Assembly (NCBI GenBank): GCA_019116185.1
Contig: DXCD01000062.1
Location: 1 to 8,177, forward strand
From: Candidatus Mediterraneibacter stercorigallinarum
GTDB taxonomy: Bacteria; Bacillota; Clostridia; Lachnospirales; Lachnospiraceae
Direction of reading: 5' to 3'
Length of the DNA: 8,177 nucleotides
In this document: one piece after another, positions 1 to 5,678 of the stretch
How positions within the stretch are numbered: the stretch's first letter is position 1
How the letters are laid out: the number at the start of each line of letters is the position of its first letter
Position numbers and translations under genes: made by a program
The notes under the pieces: model-generated
Databases searched by the model: none
Told to the model about the DNA's origin: nothing
Seen by the model: the letters and a program-made list of their open reading frames with translations, nothing else

Positions 1-1334
1 ATGAATCGCTTCCCCTGGCAACACTGAAGGAGCTTGCAAAGGCAAGAAAGATGAGAGGTGTTTCCACGCTGAAGAAAAGCGAACTGATCGATGCCATGCT
101 TGCCCTTGACGAGAAAGAAGCGCAGGAAGAAGCCGCAACTGAGGCAAGGGAAGAAGTCAGAGAAGAGATGAAGGAGAAGAAAGCGGAGACAGACATCGAG
201 CAGCTTGACAGCGGAAATACCGCAAACGGTATTCTGGAAGTCATGCAGGACGGGTTCGGTTTTATCCGCAGTGATAATTATCTCCCGGGTGAGAATGATG
301 TCTATGTGTCTCCGGCGCAGATCCGCAGGTTCGGCTTGAAGACAGGGGATATCCTTACAGGCAATACGCGCGTAAAGACGCAGGGAGAGAAGTTCAGCGC
401 TCTTCTCTATGTGTCTACGATCAACGGCCTGCGTCCGGCGGAAGCCATGAAGAGGAAGAATTTCGAAGATCTCACCCCCATCTTCCCGAATCAGAGGATC
501 CGGCTGGAAACGCCGGGAAGCAGCACGGCAATGAGGATCATGGATCTGGTATCCCCGATCGGAAAGGGTCAGAGAGGAATGATCGTGTCACCGCCTAAGG
601 CCGGAAAGACGACTCTTTTAAAAGAGGTGGCGCTTTCTGTCCAGAAGACAGAGCCCCACATGCATCTGCTGATCCTGCTGATTGACGAAAGACCGGAAGA
701 GGTAACAGATATCAAAGAAGCAATCTCAGGACCGAACGTAGAAGTGATCCACTCTACTTTTGACGAACTCCCGGAGCACCATAAAAGGGTATCTGAAATG
801 GTGATCGCCAGGGCGAAACGTCTGGTAGAACACGGGAAGGACGTTATGATCCTCCTGGACAGCATCACCAGGCTTTCACGAGCGTATAACCTGATCGTGC
901 CGCCTTCGGGAAGGACTCTGTCCGGCGGTCTCGACCCGGCAGCGCTTTACAGCCCGAAGCGGTTCTTCGGAGCTGCAAGGAATATGCGGGAGGGCGGCAG
1001 CCTGACCATCCTTGCGACAGCGCTTGTGGATACGGGAAGCAAGATGGACGACGTGGTGTACGAGGAATTTAAAGGCACCGGAAACATGGAGCTGATCCTG
1101 GACCGGAAACTCCAGGAGAAAAGAGTGTTCCCGGCAATCGACATCCCGAAATCCGGTACAAGGCGCGAGGATCTGCTCTTAAATAAAGAAGAGCAGGAGG
1201 CAATCTATATCATGCGCCGCGCGATGAACGGGATGAAGTCTGAAGAGGCAGTGGACAATCTCCTGAATATGTTCACACGCACCAAATCCAATGCAGAGCT
1301 GGTGCATCAGGTGATCCGTCAGAAGTTTATCTAA
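1..1334 (+). CDS. rho: Transcription termination factor Rho (5' end cut by window edge)
   Basis: Rho is the hexameric RNA-dependent ATPase/helicase that binds nascent RNA and releases RNA polymerase. The reading frame is open from base 3 (codon phase 3), and the residues before the ATG at 51 (ESLPLATLKELAKARK) belong to the Rho N-terminal SAP-like helical domain. The true start is therefore just outside the window and the ATG at 51 is internal. Numbering from that Met: a charged Glu/Lys-rich linker at about 18-50; the RNA-binding cold-shock domain at about 57-125 (GFGFIRS, DVYVS); the P-loop SPPKAGKTT at 180-188; LLIDERPEEV at about 209-218 with the catalytic Glu; Walker B ILLDS near 267-271; the Q-loop PPSGRTLSGG at 284-293; and the YEEFKGTGNMEL segment at about 337-348. 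The linker is short, unlike the long insertions of actinobacterial Rho. The C-terminus is complete, and no hairpin terminator follows the stop. Identification is certain; only the start is missing. Confidence 0.97.
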   Translation, partial: ESLPLATLKELAKARKMRGVSTLKKSELIDAMLALDEKEAQEEAATEAREEVREEMKEKKAETDIEQLDSGNTANGILEVMQDGFGFIRSDNYLPGENDVYVSPAQIRRFGLKTGDILTGNTRVKTQGEKFSALLYVSTINGLRPAEAMKRKNFEDLTPIFPNQRIRLETPGSSTAMRIMDLVSPIGKGQRGMIVSPPKAGKTTLLKEVALSVQKTEPHMHLLILLIDERPEEVTDIKEAISGPNVEVIHSTFDELPEHHKRVSEMVIARAKRLVEHGKDVMILLDSITRLSRAYNLIVPPSGRTLSGGLDPAALYSPKRFFGAARNMREGGSLTILATALVDTGSKMDDVVYEEFKGTGNMELILDRKLQEKRVFPAIDIPKSGTRREDLLLNKEEQEAIYIMRRAMNGMKSEEAVDNLLNMFTRTKSNAELVHQVIRQKFI

Positions 1335-1341
1335 AAAAGAG

Positions 1342-1370
1342 TTGCAAAAGACAGTATCTTATGCTACAAT
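1342..1370 (+). promoter_or_regulatory. Sigma-A type promoter for rpmE
   Basis: TTGCAA at 1342-1347 (4 of 6 to the -35 consensus) and TACAAT at 1365-1370 (5 of 6 to the -10 consensus) are separated by 17 bases. A TG one base upstream of the -10 (1362-1363) makes it an extended -10. Transcription would start near 1377, giving a leader of about 47 bases before rpmE. The -35 lies only 8 bases after the rho stop codon, so rpmE probably has its own promoter as well as possible read-through from rho. A second TATAAT at 1390-1395 has no recognisable -35. Called by eye. Confidence 0.62.
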
Positions 1371-1387
1371 GAGAAAGCTGTTTAGAG

Positions 1388-1408
1388 ACTATAATAGTAT
1401 TTTAAAAT
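1388..1408 (+). promoter_or_regulatory. Palindromic segments in the rpmE leader
   Basis: The leader between the predicted start of transcription and the ribosome site holds two adjacent perfect inverted repeats: ACTATAATAGT (1388-1398, central A) and ATTTTAAAAT (1399-1408). They could form small RNA hairpins directly before the ribosome site or be a DNA-binding site. L31 leaders are proposed regulatory elements in several bacterial groups, but I cannot match this one to a known model. AT-rich palindromes of this size also arise by chance. Confidence 0.3.
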
Positions 1409-1411
1409 AGA

Positions 1412-1417
1412 GAGGTG
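1412..1417 (+). promoter_or_regulatory. Ribosome binding site that sets the rpmE start
   Basis: GAGGTG lies 6 bases before the ATG at 1424. The alternative in-frame GTG at 1415 lies inside this Shine-Dalgarno sequence, so it cannot use it and is rejected as a start. Confidence 0.8.
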
Positions 1418-1423
1418 AAAATC

Positions 1424-1624
1424 ATGCGCGAAGGAATCCATCCGGAATATCATCAGGCAACAGTGACCTGCAACTGTGGGAACACTTTTGTGACAGGTTC
1501 TACAAAGGAGAACATCCACGTTGAGATCTGCTCCAAGTGCCATCCGTTCTATACAGGACAGCAGAAGGCAGCACAGGCACGCGGCCGTGTTGACAAGTTC
1601 AACAAAAAATACGGTATTAAATAA
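1424..1624 (+). CDS. rpmE: 50S ribosomal protein L31, zinc-binding (C+) type
   Basis: This is a small protein of the large ribosomal subunit, 66 residues long, the usual length of L31. It begins MREGIHPEYH, matching the conserved (M)K.(G/D)IHP.Y start of the family. Four cysteines at 16, 18, 36 and 39 (TCNCGN and EICSKCHPF) are the zinc ligands of the C+ form, as opposed to the zinc-free paralogue made in zinc starvation. The C-terminal GRVDKFNKKYGI is the family signature. The ATG at 1424 is chosen over a GTG three codons earlier because of the ribosome site and the family start. It sits between its own promoter and a terminator, so it can be transcribed as a single-gene unit, directly behind rho as in many Clostridia. 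No Zur box was recognised upstream. Confidence 0.96.
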   Translation: MREGIHPEYHQATVTCNCGNTFVTGSTKENIHVEICSKCHPFYTGQQKAAQARGRVDKFNKKYGIK

Positions 1625-1637
1625 GAACAGACAGAGC

Positions 1638-1668
1638 AGGCTGAGGTGGGAGCATCTCAGCCTCTTTT
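1638..1668 (+). terminator. Rho-independent terminator after rpmE
   Basis: A perfect 8-bp stem, AGGCTGAG (1638-1645) with CTCAGCCT (1656-1663), has a 10-base loop and is followed by CTTTTGT. It starts 13 bases after the rpmE stop codon. The short T run suggests incomplete termination, which may matter because no good promoter is visible before the next gene. Confidence 0.78.
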
Positions 1669-1684
1669 GTAACCGGGAATGTGT

Positions 1685-1719
1685 GATGCCTGACCTTTTT
1701 CAGAGAAGGGTCAGGCATC
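1685..1719 (+). other. Strong hairpin without U-tract upstream of yqhQ
   Basis: GATGCCTGACC (1685-1695) pairs perfectly with GGTCAGGCATC (1709-1719). One G-T and two A-T pairs extend it inward to about 14 bp with a 7-base loop. Neither strand has a T run after it, so it is not a standard terminator. It lies between the rpmE terminator and the yqhQ ribosome site. It could stabilise the 5' end of a processed or read-through mRNA, be a protein-binding palindrome, or be a dispersed intergenic repeat. The structure is directly visible; its role is unknown. Confidence 0.6.
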
Positions 1720-1770
1720 GTTCGTGACAAGGAAAGCATCAGAAAACATAGGAAAAGACCAGGAGGGATT

Positions 1771-2685
1771 ATGAGATCATCGAACATAGGCGGGCAGGCA
1801 GTCCTGGAAGGCATCATGATGAGAAACGGCGGGAAGTATTCTGTGGCAGTCCGCAAGGCTGACGGGGAGATTGCGGTGGACGTACAGGATTATCACAGTT
1901 TTCTCCCGTGGAAAGCGCCGCTGAAGATCCCGTTTATCAGAGGAATCTTCAGTTTTGTGGATTCTCTTGTGCTCGGCATGCGCACACTGATGTATTCGGC
2001 AAGTTTTTTTGAAGAGGAAGAGGGAGAGGAGCTCACAGCCGAAGAGGCGGCAAAGCAGGAGAAGCAGGATAAAGTGATCATGAGCGTGACCATGGTTATC
2101 GCGGTGATCATTGCAGTCGCGCTCTTTATGGTGCTCCCGTATTTTCTCAGCAGTTTCGTGGAGAAATATACGTCTTCCAGGGCAGCGATGACGATATTTG
2201 AGGGTGTGATCCGTGTTGCGATCTTCCTTCTCTATGTCTTCCTGATCTCAAGGACAAAGGACATTAAGCGTACATTTATGTATCACGGAGCGGAACATAA
2301 ATGTATCAACTGCATTGAACACGGCATGGAGCTGAATGTGGAGAATGTCCGGAAGAGCTCCAAGCAGCACAAGCGCTGCGGGACCAGTTTTCTCTTCTTT
2401 GTCATGATCGTGAGTATTATTTTCTGTTTCTTTATCACCACGGATTCACAGGTGCTGCGCGTGATCATCAGGATCGCGCTGTTCCCTCTGATCGCGGGCG
2501 TGTCCTATGAGATCATCCGGCTGGCGGGAAACAGTGATAACTTTTTGGTGAACCTGCTGAGCAGGCCCGGGATGTGGGTCCAGAACATGACTACCAAGGA
2601 GCCGGATGACAGCATGATCGAGGTAGGCATCCGCGCGGTTGAGGAAGTGTTTGACTGGCGCGCGTGGCAGAAGGAGAATCTGTGA
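1771..2685 (+). CDS. yqhQ: DUF1385 family membrane protein (YqhQ-like)
   Basis: This is a 304-residue integral membrane protein of the DUF1385 family, whose Bacillus member is YqhQ. The biochemical function of the family is not established. Family marks are the start NIGGQAVLEGIMMRN (5-19), the PFIRGI stretch (about 54-59), and the YHGAEHKC motif (171-178) followed by further Cys, His and Glu residues that could bind a metal. Hydrophobic segments lie at about 102-126, 142-160, 206-224 and 228-250, with an acidic Glu-rich stretch at 81-96 before the first. AGGAGG at 1761-1766 precedes the ATG at 1771 with a short 4-base gap. The stop overlaps the start of prmC by one base (TGATG), so the two are probably translationally coupled. 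The position between rpmE and prmC-prfA is common in Clostridia. I see no clear promoter in 1669-1770. Confidence 0.93.
   Translation: MRSSNIGGQAVLEGIMMRNGGKYSVAVRKADGEIAVDVQDYHSFLPWKAPLKIPFIRGIFSFVDSLVLGMRTLMYSASFFEEEEGEELTAEEAAKQEKQDKVIMSVTMVIAVIIAVALFMVLPYFLSSFVEKYTSSRAAMTIFEGVIRVAIFLLYVFLISRTKDIKRTFMYHGAEHKCINCIEHGMELNVENVRKSSKQHKRCGTSFLFFVMIVSIIFCFFITTDSQVLRVIIRIALFPLIAGVSYEIIRLAGNSDNFLVNLLSRPGMWVQNMTTKEPDDSMIEVGIRAVEEVFDWRAWQKENL
2671..2676 (+). promoter_or_regulatory. Ribosome binding site for prmC inside the end of yqhQ
   Basis: AAGGAG lies 8 bases before the ATG at 2685, within the last codons of yqhQ. It supports initiation at 2685. A competing in-frame GTG at 2736 has a weaker GAGG (2724-2727), also 8 bases upstream. 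Confidence 0.65.
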
Positions 2686-3659
2686 TGCGGGAACAGCGGA
2701 CGACAGAAAAAGGTGTCTTTAAAGAGGAAAAGAACGTGACTTTAAAAGGAGCGTACACAGAGGGCAGGAAGCTTCTTGAGCAGGCGGGCATACCGGAGCC
2801 GGATCTGGACGCATGGTATCTGCTGGAGTATGTGACAGGAGTCAGACGAGCGTCCTACTATGCAGATCCGGACCGGGAGATGACAGGGGCGCAGCAGACG
2901 CGGTACGAGTCCTGCCTTGAGAGGAGAAGCCGGCGCGTCCCTCTTCAGCATATTACAGGGGAACAGGAATTCATGGGATTGAATTTCCATGTAAATGAAC
3001 ATGTCCTCATTCCGCGTCAGGATACGGAGACCCTTGTTGAGCAGGCGCTGGACCTGCTGAGCAGAGGAGAGATCCCTGTGACAGAAGAGGACGGGCAGAT
3101 GCGGGTCCTGGATATGTGCACTGGTTCCGGGTGTATCCTTCTGAGCGTCCTCCATTATGCGGGACATCCGCTGTCAGCTGCCGGCGCGGGAAACGGCGGG
3201 CGTTCTGCATCTGATGCAGAGAGCCGCAGGGTATCGGGCACAGGCGCCGATCTTTCAGAAGAAGCGCTCGCTGTTGCGGAGAGAAACGCGGAGGCGCTGG
3301 GAATCAGGGCAGAATTTATCCGCGGAGATTTATTTGAGAATATCAAGGAAAGATATGGCATGATCCTCTCCAACCCGCCTTATATCCGCAGCGCGGAGAT
3401 TGACACCCTCCAGGAGGAAGTAAGGCTGCATGACCCGAGGGAAGCACTGGACGGGAAAGAGGACGGGCTGTATTTCTACCGGCGTATCGTGGGCGAGTCT
3501 CGGCGGTATCTCCTGCCGGGGGGATACCTGATCTTTGAGATCGGATATGACCAGGCAGAGGATGTGAGCGCTCTGATGCGCTGCGCGGGATATACAGGGA
3601 TACAGGTGAAAAAAGACCTGGCAGGGCTTGACCGGGTCGTGTATGGAAGATATAGTTAG
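2685..3659 (+). CDS. prmC: Peptide chain release factor N5-glutamine methyltransferase PrmC (HemK)
   Basis: This enzyme uses S-adenosylmethionine to methylate the glutamine of the GGQ motif in RF1 and RF2, raising termination efficiency. From the Met at 2685 the protein has 324 residues, longer than the 275-290 usual for the family. It has an N-terminal helical domain (about 18-90); FMG.NF and IPRQDTE (109-115), conserved before the catalytic domain; the SAM-binding loop DMCTGSGC (143-150); an acidic GADLS (Asp189); and the substrate-Gln motif NPPY (230-233). Two oddities explain the length. Roughly 17 extra residues precede the usual PrmC start (TLKGAYTEGRKLL), so the GTG at 2736 is a credible alternative start (307 residues). 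There is also a Gly/Ala/Ser-rich insertion at about 162-182. Its presumed substrate RF1 is encoded 36 bases downstream. Sure of the family, less of the start. Confidence 0.95.
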   Translation: MREQRTTEKGVFKEEKNVTLKGAYTEGRKLLEQAGIPEPDLDAWYLLEYVTGVRRASYYADPDREMTGAQQTRYESCLERRSRRVPLQHITGEQEFMGLNFHVNEHVLIPRQDTETLVEQALDLLSRGEIPVTEEDGQMRVLDMCTGSGCILLSVLHYAGHPLSAAGAGNGGRSASDAESRRVSGTGADLSEEALAVAERNAEALGIRAEFIRGDLFENIKERYGMILSNPPYIRSAEIDTLQEEVRLHDPREALDGKEDGLYFYRRIVGESRRYLLPGGYLIFEIGYDQAEDVSALMRCAGYTGIQVKKDLAGLDRVVYGRYS

Positions 3660-3680
3660 ATAATGTAGAGTTTGATAGAA

Positions 3681-3685
3681 AAGGA
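3681..3685 (+). promoter_or_regulatory. Ribosome binding site for prfA
   Basis: AAGGA lies 10 bases before the ATG at 3696. A second AAAGGA (3688-3693) is too close to this ATG to serve it well. The in-frame TTG at 3672 lies upstream of both sites and would add eight residues foreign to the family. Confidence 0.6.
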
Positions 3686-3695
3686 CAAAAGGAAA

Positions 3696-4766
3696 ATGTT
3701 TGACAGATTAGATGATCTTTTGATTCGGTATGAAGAAGTGATGGGAGAACTGCAGGAGCCTGGAGCGGCGGATGACCAGCAGAGATTCCGCAAATTGATG
3801 AAGGAGCAGAGCGACCTTGCGCCCATCGTGGAAGCATACAATGAGTACAAGAAATGCAAGCAGAATATTGACGACAGCCTTGCCATCCTGGAGGAAGAGT
3901 CTGACGAGGAGATGCGCGAGCTGGCGAAGGAGGAGCTGAACGAGTCCAAGAAGCGCGTGGAAGAGCTGGAGCAGGAACTGAAGATCCTTCTTCTGCCCAA
4001 GGACCCGAACGATGATAAGAACGTAATCGTGGAGATCCGCGGGGGCGCGGGCGGAGACGAGGCGGCGCTTTTCGCCGCGGAGATCTACCGTATGTATGTG
4101 CACTATGCGGACAGCCGGGGCTGGAGGACAGAGATGATCTCTCTCAACGAGAACGGGATCGGCGGTTTCAAAGAGTGTGTGTTCATGATCACAGGACAGG
4201 GGGCTTACTCCCGTCTGAAATACGAAAGCGGCGTGCACCGTGTCCAGAGAGTTCCTGAGACAGAAAGCGGCGGAAGGATCCATACATCCACGGTAACTGT
4301 GGCGATCATGCCGGAGGCAGAGGAAGTGGATGTTGTGATCGATGAGAAAGATATCCGTATCGACGTGATGCGTGCGTCCGGTAACGGCGGCCAGTGTGTC
4401 AATACGACAGATTCCGCAGTCCGTCTGACCCACTTCCCGACAGGAATCGTGATTTACAGCCAGACGGAGAAATCCCAGCTTCAGAATAAGGAGAAGGCAT
4501 TCCGCCTGCTCCGTTCCAAGCTGTATGACCTGGAGCTTGAGAAGCAGCAGGCTTCTGAGGCTGAGGCGAGAAGAAGCCAGATCGGTACAGGAGACCGTTC
4601 CGAGAAGATCCGTACCTACAACTTCCCGCAGGGACGTGTGACGGACCACAGGATCAAGCTGACGCTGCACAAGCTGGATTCCATCCTGAACGGAGACCTG
4701 GACGAGATCATCGACAGTCTGATCGCTGCGGACCAGACTGCGAAACTGGCGAAAATGGAGGACTGA
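3696..4766 (+). CDS. prfA: Peptide chain release factor 1 (RF1)
   Basis: RF1 recognises UAA and UAG in the ribosomal A site and triggers hydrolysis of peptidyl-tRNA. It has 356 residues, normal for RF1. Order: a helical, Glu-rich N-terminal domain (about 1-100); the IRGGAGGDEAALFA segment (114-127); the codon-reading PxT motif as PET (187-189), which marks RF1 rather than the SPF of RF2; the GGQ motif (231-233) in the context SGNGGQCVNTTDSA; and a basic C-terminal helix with RTYNFPQGRVTDHRI (306-320). The Cys after GGQ replaces the His or Ser seen in the E. coli and Bacillus proteins. Gln233 is the expected methylation target of PrmC, encoded just upstream. The ATG at 3696 is chosen because MFDRLDDLL fits the family start. 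No programmed frameshift is present, as expected for RF1. The stop is 6 bases from the next gene. Confidence 0.97.
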   Translation: MFDRLDDLLIRYEEVMGELQEPGAADDQQRFRKLMKEQSDLAPIVEAYNEYKKCKQNIDDSLAILEEESDEEMRELAKEELNESKKRVEELEQELKILLLPKDPNDDKNVIVEIRGGAGGDEAALFAAEIYRMYVHYADSRGWRTEMISLNENGIGGFKECVFMITGQGAYSRLKYESGVHRVQRVPETESGGRIHTSTVTVAIMPEAEEVDVVIDEKDIRIDVMRASGNGGQCVNTTDSAVRLTHFPTGIVIYSQTEKSQLQNKEKAFRLLRSKLYDLELEKQQASEAEARRSQIGTGDRSEKIRTYNFPQGRVTDHRIKLTLHKLDSILNGDLDEIIDSLIAADQTAKLAKMED

Positions 4767-4772
4767 GGATAA

Positions 4773-5672
4773 ATGACAGAACCAGTATTTAAACGGCCTG
4801 AGCTGGAAGACAAGGAGATCATTTCTTCCTATTTCGAAAAAGCTCCCAGCCGGAGCTGCGAACGTACCTTTGTTAATGTATATCTCTGGTCAAGGCATTA
4901 TAGGGTGAAATATGCCGTGATTGAGGATGCCCTTGTCTTTAAGAGCGAAGATCACGGGCTGGCGTTTGCCTATCCTGCGGGAGAGCCGGAAAATATAAAG
5001 AAGGCGCTGGATTTCCTGATGGAATACAGCAGGGAAAAAGGACATCCCTTCGCGCTGTACAATGTGACACCTGAGATGTTCGCACAGCTGGACCAGTGGT
5101 ATCCGGACAGGTTTGCCGTGGAGTATAACCGGGACTATGCGGATTATGTCTATGAGAGTGAAAAACTTGCGACGCTGGGGGGCAAGAAGCTCCATGGGAA
5201 GCGCAATCATATTAATAAGTTCAAGAATCTGTATCCGGACTGGACCTATGAGCCTTTGAACGATGACAATGTGGAAGACTGCTTTCAGATGGCGCTCAAA
5301 TGGAGGAATCAGAACGGGTGCGAGGAGGACCCGGAGAAGAACGCAGAGATGTGCGTGACGCTCAATTCACTGCGATTGTACAAAGAGCTGGGCTTAAAAG
5401 GCGGAGTCCTGAAGATCGGCGAGAGGATCGTGGCGTTTACAGTGGGAGAGCCTCTTAGCCCGGACACGTTTGTAGTGCATATTGAGAAGGCGTTCCCGGA
5501 TGTGGAGGGAGCGTATCCTATGATCAACCAGCAGTTCGTACAGCACGAATGCATGGATTACACTTATGTTAACAGAGAGGAAGATACCGGGGCAGAAGGG
5601 CTTCGGAAGGCAAAACTCTCGTACAGGCCGGCGTTCCTGGAAGAGAAGGGCGTCGTAAGAGAAAAGGAGTGA
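4773..5672 (+). CDS. DUF2156 protein (LPG_synthase_C / GNAT-like acyltransferase fold), function unknown
   Basis: This is a 299-residue protein with no signal peptide or membrane segment, so presumably cytoplasmic. It resembles DUF2156, the domain that in MprF-type enzymes transfers an amino acid from aminoacyl-tRNA to phosphatidylglycerol; here the large flippase membrane part is absent. Recognisable stretches are ERTFVNVYLW (30-39), DYVYESEKLATLGGKKLHGK (124-143) followed by RNHINKF, a central GLKGGVLKIGERIVAFTVGE (207-226), and VNREEDTGAEGLRKAKLSYRP (266-286). The last block is typical of the soluble clostridial members. GGAGGA (4757-4762) and GAGG (4765-4768), both inside or overlapping the end of prfA, can serve the ATG at 4773. 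The gene sits 6 bases after prfA and 6 bases before an aminotransferase gene, so it is co-transcribed with both. The substrate and acceptor cannot be read from the sequence; lipid lysylation is not supported without membrane segments. Confidence 0.85.
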   Translation: MTEPVFKRPELEDKEIISSYFEKAPSRSCERTFVNVYLWSRHYRVKYAVIEDALVFKSEDHGLAFAYPAGEPENIKKALDFLMEYSREKGHPFALYNVTPEMFAQLDQWYPDRFAVEYNRDYADYVYESEKLATLGGKKLHGKRNHINKFKNLYPDWTYEPLNDDNVEDCFQMALKWRNQNGCEEDPEKNAEMCVTLNSLRLYKELGLKGGVLKIGERIVAFTVGEPLSPDTFVVHIEKAFPDVEGAYPMINQQFVQHECMDYTYVNREEDTGAEGLRKAKLSYRPAFLEEKGVVREKE

Positions 5673-5678
5673 CAGCAG

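Noticed and set aside
1390..1395. TATAAT as an alternative -10 for rpmE
   Set aside because: It is a perfect hexamer but has no -35-like sequence 16-18 bases upstream. The TTGCAA/TACAAT pair with extended -10 is better.
1521..1727. + strand frame overlapping rpmE and its terminator
   Set aside because: It overlaps a certain ribosomal protein gene in another frame and runs through two hairpins. No family resemblance.
1724..1752. GTGACA as a -35 for yqhQ
   Set aside because: The sequences at the right distance (CATAGG, ACATAG) do not resemble a -10.
3672..3695. TTG start adding eight residues to RF1
   Set aside because: The added residues do not fit the RF1 start, and the ATG at 3696 has a suitable ribosome site.
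3708..4670. 320-residue open frame on the minus strand across prfA
   Set aside because: It lies antisense to an intact RF1 gene, and its His/Leu/Arg-rich composition is typical of reverse-complemented coding sequence.
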